Source of the DNA: Hydractinia symbiolongicarpus
Taxonomy: Eukaryota; Cnidaria; Hydrozoa; Anthoathecata; Hydractiniidae
NCBI RefSeq assembly: GCF_029227915.1
Contig: NC_079878.1
Span: 15,006,001-15,070,000 of the forward strand
Length of the DNA stretch: 64,000 bases
Reading direction: 5' to 3'
Under the pieces are notes generated by a model. That model saw only the letters and a program-made list of their open reading frames with translations, was not told the origin of the DNA and did not search any database. Shown piece after piece: positions 45,431 through 57,082 of this stretch (positions are counted from its first letter, which is position 1; each line of letters opens with the position of its first letter). Made by a program: the position numbers and the translations under genes.

Positions 45431-45808
45431 CCCAAACTTAACCAAAATTTACATTTCTACTTTTCTACATATTTTTTATAAGAACCAGGAAATTTGGCTT
45501 CAGCCTGAAATTGTTTTTATTTTCTTCTTAGAATTTTTTACCATTTTTATTCTTTAGAAGTTTTTGCAACCTACAATCTAAATTTCGTAAAATTACAACA
45601 ATTGATTCTGTGAAAATTTCCCAAACTTAACCAAAATTTACATTTCTACTTTTCTACATATTTTTTATAAAAACCAGGAAATTTGGCTTTAGCCTGAAAT
45701 TGTTCTTATTTTCTTCTTTTAAATTTTTTACCATTTTTATTCTTTAGAAGTTTTTGCAACCTAAAATCTAAATTTCGTAAAATTACAACAATTGATTCTG
45801 TGAAAATT
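45431..45808. repeat. tandem duplication, 189-bp unit
   Basis: Two adjacent copies (45431-45619 and 45620-45808) begin CCCAAACTTAACCAAAATTT and end near TGATTCTGTGAAAATT, with only scattered differences. They abut the truncated end of the LINE at 45833. Confidence 0.9.
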
Positions 45809-45832
45809 TATAACTTGAAAGATATTTACAAA

Positions 45833-47998
45833 TTATTGAAAATTAAATCCAAACTGGTTCTTAAACAAAATTTGATTTAATTCAAGAAAATTGTAAGGTC
45901 TTTTATGCACTAATTTTTCTATGAACTTATCAAAAACAGATAGCAAAGATATTGGTCTAAAGTTATTCAGATCTTGCGTGGTACCGCCCTTAAGTAGAAG
46001 GATGACTTTAGCAACCTTTAAAGCATTAGGAAAAGTACCAGTTAAAAACGAGTTATTAATTAAACTGCAAAGAGGAATTATAATCAGATCAGCCACAGAT
46101 TTTAATATGTTAATAGGTATACTACCAGGACCTAAACTTTTACTTTCCAAACCTTGAATAATATCAAGCACCTCCTGTGAAGTAACATTGGATAATAAAA
46201 ATTCATTGTCTTATTTTTTAAGAATTTGTCAGGCGAGATGTTCTTTATTTTAGGAATATTTTTATCTAAATTAGGACCAGCATTCATAAAAAAGTCATTC
46301 ACATGATTGACTATCAATTTTGAATCGTTCATAATCGAACCATTGACATTAAGTTGAGAAATGTCTTGATTTGAGTTGTTTTTTGTGTTGATTAAATAGC
46401 GAATACCTTGCCAAGTTTTCTTTATATTATTGCTATGAGTTAGAAAGTAAGAGTTGTAATAAGCAATTTTAGATTTTTTTAAAGTATGGTTAACCCTATT
46501 TCTAAAAAGTTTATAAGCTCTCTTCACATTATCATTTCTAGGTTGTCTTTTTTTCCTCGTAAACAATTTATTTTTTAACCTGATCATTTTTGAGAGGTTT
46601 TGGTCAATCCAAGGTTTAGTTTTAAGTTTCAGTTTTAGTTTTTTTCATAGGTGCATGTCGCCATAAAAAATCATTCATTAAGTTATTGCTTTCACCTTCA
46701 ATCTTCCAATTTTGAATTGAGATATCATCTCTAAAGGCATCTGCATCATACTTTGAAAAGTCCCTTGAAAATACAATCTTAGGCTTAGAGTCTAGTTTTG
46801 AGCGATTTACAGAAGCAAATTGGGAAAAGTGCTCTGATAGGGAGAAGTAGATGTTCCCACTACAGATTTTATCCCAGATATTATTGCTAAAAATATTATC
46901 AATTAAAATGGTGTTTAATTTTCTACCACCCTAGAGGGATGTTGAATAAGGGGAAGAAAGCTATAGCTACAGAGTAAGTTAGAAAAATTAAGAAAGGAGC
47001 TAACTTTCTCTAGTTTTAGAAGATTTATGTTAAAGTCAACACAAATGTAAACTTCTTTATTTTCTTTGGCTAATTTCTTAAGGACATGTTCCATATAAAA
47101 AAGAAAATCGTCTAAATTTTGTCTAGGATGTCAGTAGATGCAACCACAAATAATGTTTTTACTTGTTTTGTTAGAGATCTCAATCCAAGTACTCTGGAAC
47201 TGAACAGATTTAGCTCCGAGGTCATGTCTTGTAAAAGGTTTGTAAAGACTATTAACAAAAAGGAGTGTACCACCTTTAGCTTTGTATGTTGACGTAGAAA
47301 ATATGTCATAACCGGCAATGGAAATGTTGGAAATAAATCCATCATTTTGCTCAGATGTTTCTAAGATTGCAAAGATATCAAGAGGTGAAAGACAGTCAGA
47401 TAAAAATTGATGTAAATTTTCAAACTTAGATTCAAGGCCATTGACGTTTAAGTGAAAGATATTCAGTTTATTTTTAGCATTAATATTGTAAAAAGACTGG
47501 ACAGTATGACAGTGACTGTCTACTAGACTAGGAATTTCTTCTACATCATCACCAATATTATCGTTAGGTTTGAACTGAAAATCAAGCTGACTAGCATTAG
47601 ATACTATTGTTGCATTAGGAATGTTGTAACTAGTTGAAAAAGAGTCAAGATTGTTTAGGTTATGCAATTCTGAATTATCTAATAGGGTAAAAGGAATGTT
47701 TTCATAACGAAATTTTACGACACACCAAAGGTAATACCAGCAGCTATTGTCAAGCTCATTTGTGGTTAGATCATTGTAGGTTTTTGGTGATGTCCCATCA
47801 CATTTAATGTGACAACATTTATCACAAAGGTCACACTAAATAGCTTTTTGATTACGTAAAACATTCTTGTTGCAAACACTACAAGGCCATTTCAAGTTAT
47901 TAGTTGGATTTGGATTTAGGGGAGTGTTGTTAATTAACGCCTCATTGATCCTGTCACTAGTCAGGCTCAGTTTGAGTTGAGAAGAATTAAAGGCCATT
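45833..47998 (-). pseudogene. LINE ORF2: PHD finger, endonuclease, partial RT
   Basis: Start MAFNSSQLKLSLTSDRINEA. The PHD-type cluster KWPCSVC ... CDLCDKCCHIKCD ... SCWYYLWC has an in-frame TAG just before CDLCD. The endonuclease starts at LNIFHLNVNGLESKFENL and includes ILETSEQNDGF. After frame changes come the linker (RAYKLFRNRVNHTLKKSKIA) and RT start (GPGSIPINILKSVADL, LNNFRPISLLSVFDKF, NQFGF). The YADD box and everything beyond are absent. Confidence 0.75.
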
Positions 47999-48615
47999 TA
48001 ACGCAGTCGTTGTAGAAAAGAGAATAAGAACAAGTGAAAAAAGAGGAAGAAAAGAGAATCAGACCAAAAAAAATATACCAAAAGCAACTAATATGGTAAC
48101 AAAATATGGAATTGAATTGAAGCTTGCAAAATGTATGCAAAAAACAGTCAGAAAAACAAACACGAAACAGAAACACACACAAAAAAAAGTATGAAACTAT
48201 GACTAAAAGCAAGGAATATAATTCCAAAAGAGTGTAACACTAACCTTTTCCGATACAATTTCCACTTGCTCTCGCTAAGTTTGTAGCAAAATATGTCTAC
48301 GAAATACCGAGAAAATGATACAAAACGGCTCACAAAACCAGGGCATTTAAAAAATCTCACAGCTAAGTGTGCCATTATTAATGTGTACAAGCTTTCCGCA
48401 AATCAGATGTAAAACTTGAGAATTCAAATAAAAAAGGCGCAAAATTAAAGGGCGTAAAGAAATCATTCCACAGGATGTACAGCTTTTTTAACAGGGAATA
48501 CAAAGTTTGAAAATAGTTTTTCTATGTCAATATCAGTGCGAATTTTCACAGGTTTACCGTTTGCTTCGAGGTACAGAAAATACGCTTCGTTTTGATAGCG
48601 AAATGAATGAATTTC

Positions 48616-49176
48616 TTAATTTCTTTTTAAGACTCTACATTTCCATCTTAAACGTTCGAAGTATTGATTAAGGTTGTAATTAATAAAAACTTTAAAATCA
48701 GTATCAAAGCCCAACTCTGTCGTCTTCACATCTCCAAGTCGATTTCTGGTTACTGTCGAGAGAGCATCTTCGCAAATTTTACGGTTTACAAACCTTACAA
48801 TTACTTTTTTTGTTGTTGGTTTTCTTCTCGTTGGGGGCAATCGATGACAAGCTTTGGAATCTTTCCCATCAATAACAACATTGGCTTTATTTAAAACATA
48901 TACAACAAACGGTTTAAGGTCTTTATCAGCTATATCTAAAGGAACTCCACTCATTTCTACGTTGGTTCGCCTAATGTACTGGTTGTTTATTTCGACGTCC
49001 GGTAAACGTGATTCCAGGAACTCGACGCGTTCTTGTAGTTTTTTGTTAGCATCAACTAGGTTTTTTATGAGAACATCTCTGATTTGAAGAACATCATTTC
49101 GTATGGTTGTCGTAGCTTCATTTATTTCCTTGAATCCTTTGGTCATGTTAGTATTTTGTTCAGCGTTAGTTACCAT
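48616..49176 (-). CDS. LINE ORF1 protein, 186 aa, coiled coil plus RRM-like
   Basis: Residues 1-60 form a coiled coil (VDANKKLQERVEFLESRL). From about residue 65 a NVEMSGVP-type strand, ACHRLPPTRRKP and KKVIVRFVNRK follow, the layout of the RRM-like domain of ORF1 proteins that bind LINE RNA. The frame is open from ATG to a TAA. It precedes ORF2 of the same element. Confidence 0.7.
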   Translation of the reverse strand: MVTNAEQNTNMTKGFKEINEATTTIRNDVLQIRDVLIKNLVDANKKLQERVEFLESRLPDVEINNQYIRRTNVEMSGVPLDIADKDLKPFVVYVLNKANVVIDGKDSKACHRLPPTRRKPTTKKVIVRFVNRKICEDALSTVTRNRLGDVKTTELGFDTDFKVFINYNLNQYFERLRWKCRVLKRN

Positions 49177-49189
49177 GTTGAATTAAGGT

Positions 49190-49760
49190 GTTGGCCCATG
49201 ATGATTTGTGTATTTTCACCGCATCAGTAGCACGTCCGCACCCGCCGATGACAAAAAGAGAAAAAAAGACCCACCCCGTTTACAAGAAGAGATTGTTGAT
49301 GTTAACAAGGTATACCAATTAAGGCTGTAATATAGGCATAGCAAATCCAACCATTATTACAACATAATCGTTGTTGTTAGAAATGTGAAGAAACCTGGCC
49401 CGCATCCTTACTATATGTATCTATCACGATGGACCAATGATAATCAGGATGGATTTGTAGTTGAACGCCATGGAAATGCTTAGAAACCACTTGCTTCCAG
49501 CTACTTCCGCAAAGATCTTTCAGTTTTTACTGAGGTACGGGACAAGCTGGTGAGTGGTACGTTCAAATTGGCAAACAACACGACACAGTGGGTTCTGTTA
49601 GTGAATCTGTAAGTAATCCAAAGCTGGTACACAATCAAAAACAAAAAATGTAACCAACCACAAGTGCATTAACAAAAAGTGAAGCAGAGATTTAGATTGA
49701 CTTGCTGCACGGAGACACTTTTGTTCAAACAGTTAGGTTTATATTTTGTATATTTTCATC
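49190..49760 (+). pseudogene. decayed coding sequence, family unknown
   Basis: Plus-strand pieces in shifting frames read KKPGPHPYYMYLSRWTNDNQ, DGFVVERHGNA and VRDKLVSGTFKLANNTTQWV, with stops between. The FKLANN-type phrase resembles one at about 53510-53550 (KVANKLWLTDSS in another frame), so this and 53405-54720 may derive from the same gene family. Not identified. Confidence 0.3.
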
Positions 49761-49779
49761 TATCATATGCAACTAAGTC

Positions 49780-50830
49780 TGGGGTCAAAATCTTCCACTC
49801 AACTCTCGTATTTTTAAACTACAAAAATCTGTAGTTAGCCTCATAACTTTTTCTGATTACTATGGCCACTCTCAACCACTCTTTGATACTCTAAATATAC
49901 CTCCCCTTAACGTTTTCTTAGCGTATAAAACTCTTAACAACTTATCTCCTACATAAAAATTCTTTCAATCTGACTTATCTGCCAAATACTCATGTAACTA
50001 CAGGATGCTTCTACAAACTTCTTTCTATACCATCTATTAGGACTTTAACATATGGTACGGATTCTATTCACTATCATCAATATCATCATCATCATCATCA
50101 TCATCATCATTCTCAGCTTAACGTCCGTTTTCCATGCTAGCATGGGTTGGACGGGGTATATTAATGACCCTCTTCCAATCTGAGCTAGACTGTGTTAGAT
50201 CTAAACTCAACTTCCTCTGTATCAAGTCTGTCCTTATAACCTCCTGCCAAGTCTTTCTCGGTCTGCCTCTGGGCTTTGCCCCAGGAACTATCAAGTCTGT
50301 ACACTTTCTTACCCAATTATCCTCCTCCATTCTTTCCAAGTACCCCAGCCAATTCAATCTTCTTATCTGGATAGGCCTCGTACAACCTACCTTTTACCTC
50401 AATTGACAGGACTCTGCTAGTCAACAAAGGAAGTAACTCTCTGAACTTTTTTCAAGCAGAACCTATCCTGCAAGTAACACTTCTTCCAACACCCCCTTCA
50501 CTGCCCAACATATCACCTAAGTAACAGAAGTTCTCAACTATCTCTAACGAGCCACTGTTGTACATCATTAAAGCTGGAAATACTTCATTCTCTATAATCT
50601 CACCTTTGCAACGCTTGCATAAAAACTGAATGTCAGCTCTTAACCTTCCACTAATACTACTACACTTCTTATGTACCCAATGCTTGCAAGTCTGACAAAA
50701 AATTGAGTTACTACCAACCCCTTTCCTGCAAACTCCACAAGGCCACTTTCCAACTACAAGGTCACACTTGGCTGCAATAAAAAACTGGAACTCTCTCCAA
50801 ACGCATTTCAATTCTAAGTAAGTAAGTAAG
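49780..50830 (+). mobile_element. CR1/L2-like LINE 3' part, split by an RTE-like copy
   Basis: Plus strand 49780-50075 reads the RT C-terminal region (NSRIFKLQKSVVSLITFSDY, IPPLNVFLAYKTLNNLSP, SIRTLTYGTDSIHYH). The expected WNSL motif comes only after the RTE-like insert (KNWNSLQ at about 50788-50812), followed by a (TAAG)n tract. The host LINE was therefore interrupted in its ORF. Confidence 0.7.
50079..50784 (-). mobile_element. RTE-like LINE copy with internal deletion
   Basis: It ends in a (CAT)n/(ATG)n tail at 50085-50112. The minus strand keeps the zinc-finger cluster (PCGVC, CQTCKHWVHKKC, CKRCKGEI) and GDMLGSEGGVGRSVTCRIGS. It then jumps from the KGRLYEA-like segment to the RMNWLGYLERM-like segment; about 0.2 kb is missing relative to 41039-44229. 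5'-truncated at the AAKCDLVVGKW region. Confidence 0.85.
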
Positions 50831-51070
50831 TAAGTAAGTAGTCATTTATTCGGAATAAGAAATTTACAAGACTTATTCATTTGTAAGGATAACAGCAAAA
50901 ATAAAATACAATATAATTATCAAAATAATGATATCCACTATAAAAATTATCCAGGAGACCACACTATAGCATAGCTAGAAAAATGTGAGGCCACCTTTGA
51001 TTAAAGAACTATGATCAGTGACAATTTAGCGATATATGAAATGGGGTATATATCAATTAAATAACCAGGA

Positions 51071-51075
51071 AAAAA

Positions 51076-51118
<43 letters not shown>

Positions 51119-51119
51119 A
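51071..51119. repeat. (AAAT)n microsatellite
   Basis: About twelve uninterrupted AAAT units. Confidence 0.95.
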
Positions 51120-51199
51120 ACAATAAACAAAACAAAAACTGAAAACAATTGGACACACATTTACACACACAGAACCAGCACATTGACACACAACACACG

Positions 51200-51775
51200 C
51201 ACACATGACCCTAGTGATGACAAAAGTTTTAAACAATTGGCTTGAAATAAGCAGTTTAAAAAATAAGGAACTATTGTTGGGTATAAGATTGTAAAAAAAA
51301 AATCAGTTAGTTTAATCATTAAAGCATTAGATGATAAATCAAGGAAGGATAAGTTGAAATGTTCGATAAACTTGTTCCATGATTGAATGGATTAAAAGCG
51401 AATTGAATTTAAACCGTAGGATACCGTTTGAACAGAAGGAACACTTATGAGACCATTACTATATATCTACGAGTATCATAGTTAACAGAAAAATCAATAC
51501 CAAAAGTTTTAATGACAGAGAATGGAAGTGTGTTTAAAGTAATTTTTTTTAAGAATTGGGACATTATGAAGGTGGACATAATCAGGAAATTTTAAGATTT
51601 TAAGTTGGGAGAAAAGTGGTTAGCATGAGAATGGGGATGTGAAAAAGTAATAATACGTAAGGCCTGTTTTTGAAGAGTTAGAATTGTATTAACTAAGGAA
51701 GAAGTGGCCTAACACCAAATCTGGCAACAATATGAAAGATGGGATTGAAAAAGTGATTGATCATACCTCACTTAG
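51200..51775 (-). mobile_element. CR1/L2-like LINE fragment (RT C-terminus)
   Basis: The minus strand reads SHLSYCCQIW, LQKQALRIITFS, SHANHFSPNLKILKFPDYVH and LHNVPILKK with stops between. This is the C-terminal arm of CR1/L2-type RT, the same region as 49780-50075 and 57900-58280 but a different copy. Confidence 0.65.
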
Positions 51776-51969
51776 TCTTTCTAGACTTAAATTATTTACT
51801 TGTACATTTCCCCAAAAAAATCACAACTCTTAAAATTAATTTTTTTTTGCATATCGCACAAACAAAAATAGTTTTGAAACTATACCTAAAGGTGGCATCC
51901 TTAGATTAGCTTTTGCTAGTGGTCGGTCTCCTGACTGCTATCGCTTGTATTGTACTATTATTAACATAC

Positions 51970-53317
51970 CAGCGCTTAAAAGAAATATTTAACCACTGCC
52001 GGTCATACTGACCGTCGGAGATCCGAAATGGCTGGTCAAATTAAAGTTTTCGGCGGTCAAAAATATATGTGATTCCTTGCATAACGGTTTCAATCACGAA
52101 ATTTGATATTTGTTCCACTCTGACGTTTTAAATTATTTTTAGCCTCCCTGATGAAGTACAAGTACAATTGACCTACCTTCCTGTTGGCGTACTTCGTTAA
52201 GTGAATACACAATGAACGATAATTAGTCAACTTTTCTTTCCTTGCGCTCATAAAAGCAAGCTGCCTGGGAACTAGGTTGCACATGTTAGTGTCGCATTCG
52301 GCACTGTCGACGTAATTGCCGACGTAAAATACGAAGATAACGTAGTTGCGTCAGCAAAAAAAATTGCAACATAATTTTGCTTTGAAATTTGAATGAATGC
52401 CACGATCAAAAACGGTCGGTGTTATTATGAAGAACGTAAGGTATAGAGAACATTAAAGTCGGCCCCTTTCCTTCATGCTGACACTTTTATGCTCAGCTGG
52501 TGCATTACACCGAGACTCGAACGAAAGACGGAAGACCATTTGGAACTATGCCACAAGTCAGTCCGACCTTCATCGTCACAGAGAGTACTGCGAGAAGAGT
52601 GCGCACCCATGCAAGTTAAATATAACCAGAACATGGGAGAGGTTAGGTGTCCTGTACCTTAATACAGCTTTCGGACGAATGTTCTCGTGATGTAATACCA
52701 AAGAAAAAACATGTTGAATAAAGTTTAAAAAATCTGAAAAAATTAAAAAATTGAGTCTCCTGTCCAGTTTTGCCTCATGTTAAGCTGTGCCAGTGACAAG
52801 CATTTCCGAAGCATGCCAGCGGTGACTTTTGCGATATACAACCTAATGAATTCATCTCGAAACATAAAAAGCCAGTAACATTCGAAAAGAACAACAGGTG
52901 TTATTACGCAATGTAGTATTCAATTTCTAAAAATAATTCATTTTTAAACGCACATGTTTTTCATTCAAATTCCGAACTTTAAGTCATTTTTTTCTTTGAT
53001 TTTTAGTATAGTAAATAATTACTTTATACAAAAGACATTTCAGGTGGGCATTATTGAAGTGACTAAAGTGTTTTTGGTGCGTGATTGAAAACGGTACTCC
53101 ATTGTCTATATGAAAAAATGTGTATGAATCAATGGTAAATAAATGTTAAGCGAGATATTCAGATTGTTGTCTATTCTTAATAGTAGATGAATAATTTTTT
53201 TTTGGGAAGCAAGGAATCGATCGCTGGTCAGTCTGACCGCTCCTAACGTGATCCTGATGGTCAATTAACAAAATTCAGCGATCAGTGACCATTGACCGGC
53301 CGTTATTTTAAGCGCTG
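51970..53317. mobile_element. hAT-like non-autonomous element with 5-bp duplication
   Basis: 12-bp inverted termini CAGCGCTTAAAA at both ends are flanked by direct CATAC (51965-51969 and 53318-53322). Subterminal regions carry several GGTCA/TGACC motifs (GCCGGTCATACTGACC, GGTCAGTCTGACC, TGACCATTGACCGGCC), as in hAT transposase-binding regions. CAG termini fit hAT, but most hAT elements make 8-bp duplications, so a 5-bp subgroup is inferred. It encodes no transposase; it carries copy 2 of repeat R. Confidence 0.75.
52403..52714 (+). repeat. interspersed repeat R, copy 2, with open frame
   Basis: Match to 10063-10372. The frame 52475-52690 is open for 71 codons and contains TIWNYATSQSDLHRHREYCE and KLNITRTWERLGVLYLNTAF before TGA. 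AATAAAG lies 25 bp beyond the repeat's shared end, followed by an A-rich stretch. Between copies, many differences in the second half of the frame fall at third positions. Not identified. Confidence 0.7.
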
Positions 53318-53404
53318 CATACAATTTTATTTACATTTATATATTTATATATTATATATATACTGTACAATCTATAGAGCAGCAAATAAATACTACTACT
53401 ACTA

Positions 53405-54720
53405 GGTTTGACAATGATAGCTACTCTTTCATTAATTATTTACCTTACATGACCAACGACTTAAAACGCTTTTGCGTTAACGGGAACTCCACATTCGTTG
53501 TAGATACGTTTTAAGTTGCCAACAAATTATGGCTCACCGACTCGTCTTATGAGAACCAATCACTCTCACTTTCTGGGACCAAGCCAGTGGCAGTTCCGAA
53601 AGAACCAGCTATTGTTCCGGCGAATTATTGGAGAGCACATAATCGACGATCCCGTTTTTACAAAAAATTAAGAAGATAGGTCACGACTTAGACAAAGCAA
53701 CTTCTCAAGGTTTGGTTGATCTCTTGCCACATGCAACTCACTTACTCAACATTTGCAAGGTGCTGACAAAAAAAAGTTAAAGAAAATTAATGCAAACCAA
53801 AGAACAATGAGCCGTATGTCAGATATATATGTGGATGTCAAGTAAATACAGTTGTCCAAGAAGGTCTTGCCGATGCGTTTGATCCAGAAGATCTTTCAGT
53901 GAAGTTAGTTAATCTTCAAAATATGTATGAGAAGACTTACTGTGTTTTAATGAATGGTTTCATAAAAATTGATTGGATATTTTTCATATGTGTCTAGTAC
54001 AGTCAGCTCGAGCTTCATTATATCTGGCAGATTTTATTCAAATCGTTTAGAACTTAAACATCGTCTGTTGAAGAAGAAAATACGCAACTTGTAAATTCCA
54101 TCTGGTTTAGCTGCTACTAGTCAAGCTTTGACAAAATGGATTCAAGAAAATTATCTTTAGAAACTCGAAAAGCTCTACAGGGCAAGGAAAATATAGATTG
54201 ACAAAAGGCTATGGTCAATTTTTTGTGAATCCCGTTGAATGGGTAAGAATGAGCGCTGAGAGAAAGTCTCAACATTTTCAATCCTTTCTTGCCTACTCAC
54301 CAACTAGTTTTCAGAAGTATACTAAACCAACTGATGTTGGGGCAAAAAAGAAATCTGTAGAAAAAAGGCGTGCACGACTTCCAGAGGCAAATACATTTGT
54401 GAGCCTCAGTCCAAAGTCTTCACACACAAAAACAACCATGGCACCTTTGAGGATAAAGAAGACAAGATCTTCGTGGAAAGTCAGTGCCAAAAGTAAGTCC
54501 AGCTCTGCTATGCATACTGTTCATGTCTTCAACCCAAACTGTACGAATTCCAAGATCTATATCGTTGTTCAAAACCAGTGCTGTTCGTGAATTTACCGAT
54601 GTTATTTGTAATCGCTGAAAGAATGCTGGTAATGTTTACCTTCACTTCCTCACAAACTGCCTGAAAGGCCATGATCAAAAATTTGAGTTTTCAGCAATAA
54701 CCGTGCCAGAATGAACTAAA
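53405..54720 (+). pseudogene. decayed long coding sequence, family unknown
   Basis: Plus-strand coding-like pieces in changing frames: YLPYMTNDLKRFCVNGNST, VAVPKEPAIVPANYWRAHNR, VQEGLADAFDPEDLSVKLVN, NMYEKTYCVLMNGFIKIDWI, then the longest open part 54198-54590 (PVEWVRMSAERKSQHFQSFL, KRRARLPEANTFVSL) and FTDVICNR with LHFLTNCLKGHD. It appears to be one intron-less protein of 400 or more residues with frameshifts, so it may be a retrocopy or transposon ORF. I do not recognise it. Confidence 0.4.
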
Positions 54721-55317
54721 ATCCATCTGACAGACAGTCAAATTTCAAAGGCTGGCAGTGGATGCAGTTTTGAAAACTTTTAAAAATTTTAGTGTCATTT
54801 TTTTTCTTTCGAATTTCAAGATTGTCGTAGATTTAATTAACGAAAAAAGGTTCTAGGAAATGCGTTTAATTGGCTCCATCTAATTTTCTCATGCGCTAGT
54901 TTCGCGTTACTTTACTAACTTTAACTTTAGTTAGAAAGCTTTATTTCAACGTTGACAAAGGTTTCAAAACACGGACATTGATTAATATATTTTATTATCA
55001 CAAAGTGCAGATTATCTGCATTGAACATAATGGTTCCAACAATCCTGTGTTTGGATATGTGTCTGCTGGTAAAAACGTTTTGACATTGTTAAATTTAGTT
55101 GGTGTTTTTTTATTATGTTTTGTACACTTTTTATAAGAAAACCTGAACCTTCAATATTGTTCTTGATTTTCCTCTTACTTCTTCTTGACCACATGGTCAC
55201 GGGTTCGGATAAAAGAAACCTATTGATTCCTTCGCCCTGTGACAAGTAAAATATGTTGTGCTGTTATATGGAAATCTAGCAATTCAGCGTTAAACCTAAA
55301 ATATTTTGATTTATCTG

Positions 55318-55440
55318 GTGAGTTCCTGCTTGGTTCTGGTGGGTTCCTGTTTGGTTCGTGCTCGGTTCTGGTGGGTTCTTGCTTGGTTCCTTCTCGGTTC
55401 TGGTGGGTTCCTGCTTGGTTCTGGTCGGTTCATGTTATAG
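55318..55440. repeat. minisatellite, about 20-23-bp unit
   Basis: Five to six units of variants of TGGTTCTGGTGGGTTCCTGC. There is a chance open frame across it; I do not call a protein. Confidence 0.8.
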
Positions 55441-55841
55441 TAACCGCGCTATTTTTCACCCCAACTGTGGATAAAATAAAACCATGTAAGATGGCCATGT
55501 TTATTTTTTAAAAGCAGAAAACAAACATCCCTCTTGCCTAACTTCATACCAGTTTTTAGAAGTACACAAGAGCCAGTTTTTTTAAAAAAGGGCTATATAC
55601 TGGTTCATAATGATATTAATTCAAAATGAAAACATAAAAAACTTAACACCATGCCATGTGACATGGACAAGGAAAGGATAAAGCTCCGCGGAGCTCAAGC
55701 TGTAGCACGCAGTGTATAGTGTTCAGGATGTGAAACACATACTGGAATTCACTCGATTTTTGAGTGAAGAAAATGGAGTGAAAAAAATGCAAACAAATAT
55801 GGCAGCTTTGAAAAAGCTGTGAAGGGGGTAAAATTGTAGGT

Positions 55842-56060
55842 AGTAGTAGTAGTAGTTTTATTTCTTTTTTAAAACTATTTACAAGTGTGAACGAATGAAT
55901 GAAATATATTTCTAGCTAAATATCTAGTATATATACAATAGATTGGCTAAAAAATAAAATACATACTGTGGCCTCAAAATTTAATATTAGTGCTATAGAA
56001 AAGGAAAAATAGTTTAATTGTCACTTTTATCCTTCATCATTGAGAAGTAAGTAAAGTGTT
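55842..56060 (-). mobile_element. possible CR1/L2-like 3' end
   Basis: The minus strand ends in AAATAAAACTACTACTAC, the same tail type as 53380-53402 and 58640-58680. The body has no coding remnant. The rest of 55440-57080 shows no gene. Confidence 0.35.
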
Positions 56061-57082
56061 TATAGAATAGTTGTGAAATTTAGACACATATTTAATTCCT
56101 GAGATAATCGAATGCCGTGGCCTACTAGCCAAGCCTAAAGCGCCCAGCCAAGAATTCTTTCTGTGTGTGTGGACACCATACAATAGCTAGCTACATTTTT
56201 ATATCTTGAATATAGCTAGCTGCCCTTGCTCATGCAAAGACTCACCCAATGCTGAGAAATGAGAAACTAGCTGATCCATTAATTGCTCCTCCTGATATTG
56301 TCTAACTTTAGGTTGAAAAAAGACTAATTTTTCACATTTATATGTGTTGTTTTAGTCTTGTCCTGTTTAATGTCTGTGTGTAAATGTAAGCTGTTACCTG
56401 TGTGTGCGTATTTGTAGTTTTGTATTATTTTCAATGCCATCTTCCAGGCTAGTCTCAGCTCTGCGAAGCAGACAAACTTCTTTTCTTCATTTTTTTTTCA
56501 ATCATCCCTGTCAACCCCCATCTATCAGGCGATTGTACCTTTTTCTAGCTGTTGCTATTTCTACAGTCTTCCCTCATGAATAATTAGAAATTGTATATAT
56601 GGAGTTATATCATTGTAAGTGGTTTCATGAAAAATAGATTATTATCTATGTATTTATGTTTAAACTCTTGCAGAAAAGAAGCTTTATATATATAATTAAA
56701 CAATTACTGCCACAAAACATCTGTTAAATTTATAAAAAATATATTATGTCCGTGTCCTTTGACTAACTCGTTTAAGTTACGAAAAATCTGGGTCAGTGAG
56801 TTTAGAAAAAAGGTATGAGTAGTCCTTAGTTGTTTATCTTAATTGTCTCCGTTACTCAGTAATAACATATCATAATAGTATAGAATATTGTATAATGAGA
56901 TAAATTTATACAACATCCTTCACTTTGGATGCTATTGTTTGGTGAATTGATAGGATGCAGGCAATAAGATTAGACAAGGATGGGCAGGAAAGATACATGT
57001 ATTGCTAAATAAAATCAGAGTCGGATAATCACATCAACTGCTTGCCCAAGGCAAAGACATTAATAACCACAGCATATGCAAT

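Larger units (their letters stand above)
45833..49176 (-). mobile_element. two-ORF LINE (CR1/L2/Jockey type), truncated inside RT
   Basis: The minus strand carries ORF1 (49176-48616), a gap of about 0.6 kb, and ORF2 (47998 to 45833) with a PHD finger, an endonuclease and only the first part of the reverse transcriptase. The missing part is the 3' end, opposite to normal LINE 5' truncation, so a later deletion or rearrangement removed it. The 189-bp tandem duplication lies at that break. ORF1 is nearly intact while ORF2 has stops and frameshifts. Confidence 0.75.
51850..53402 (+). mobile_element. CR1/L2-like 3' end, split by the hAT-like element
   Basis: 51850-51969 continues after the insert at 53318-53402, which ends in a (CTA)n tail (CAAATAAATACTACTACTAC). 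Other LINE ends in the window (near 58650 and 55845, minus) have the same tail type. Confidence 0.5.

Noticed and set aside
55239-55511. 90-residue protein rich in Gly/Ser/Phe
   Set aside because: It is created by a 20-23-bp minisatellite read in a frame without stops.
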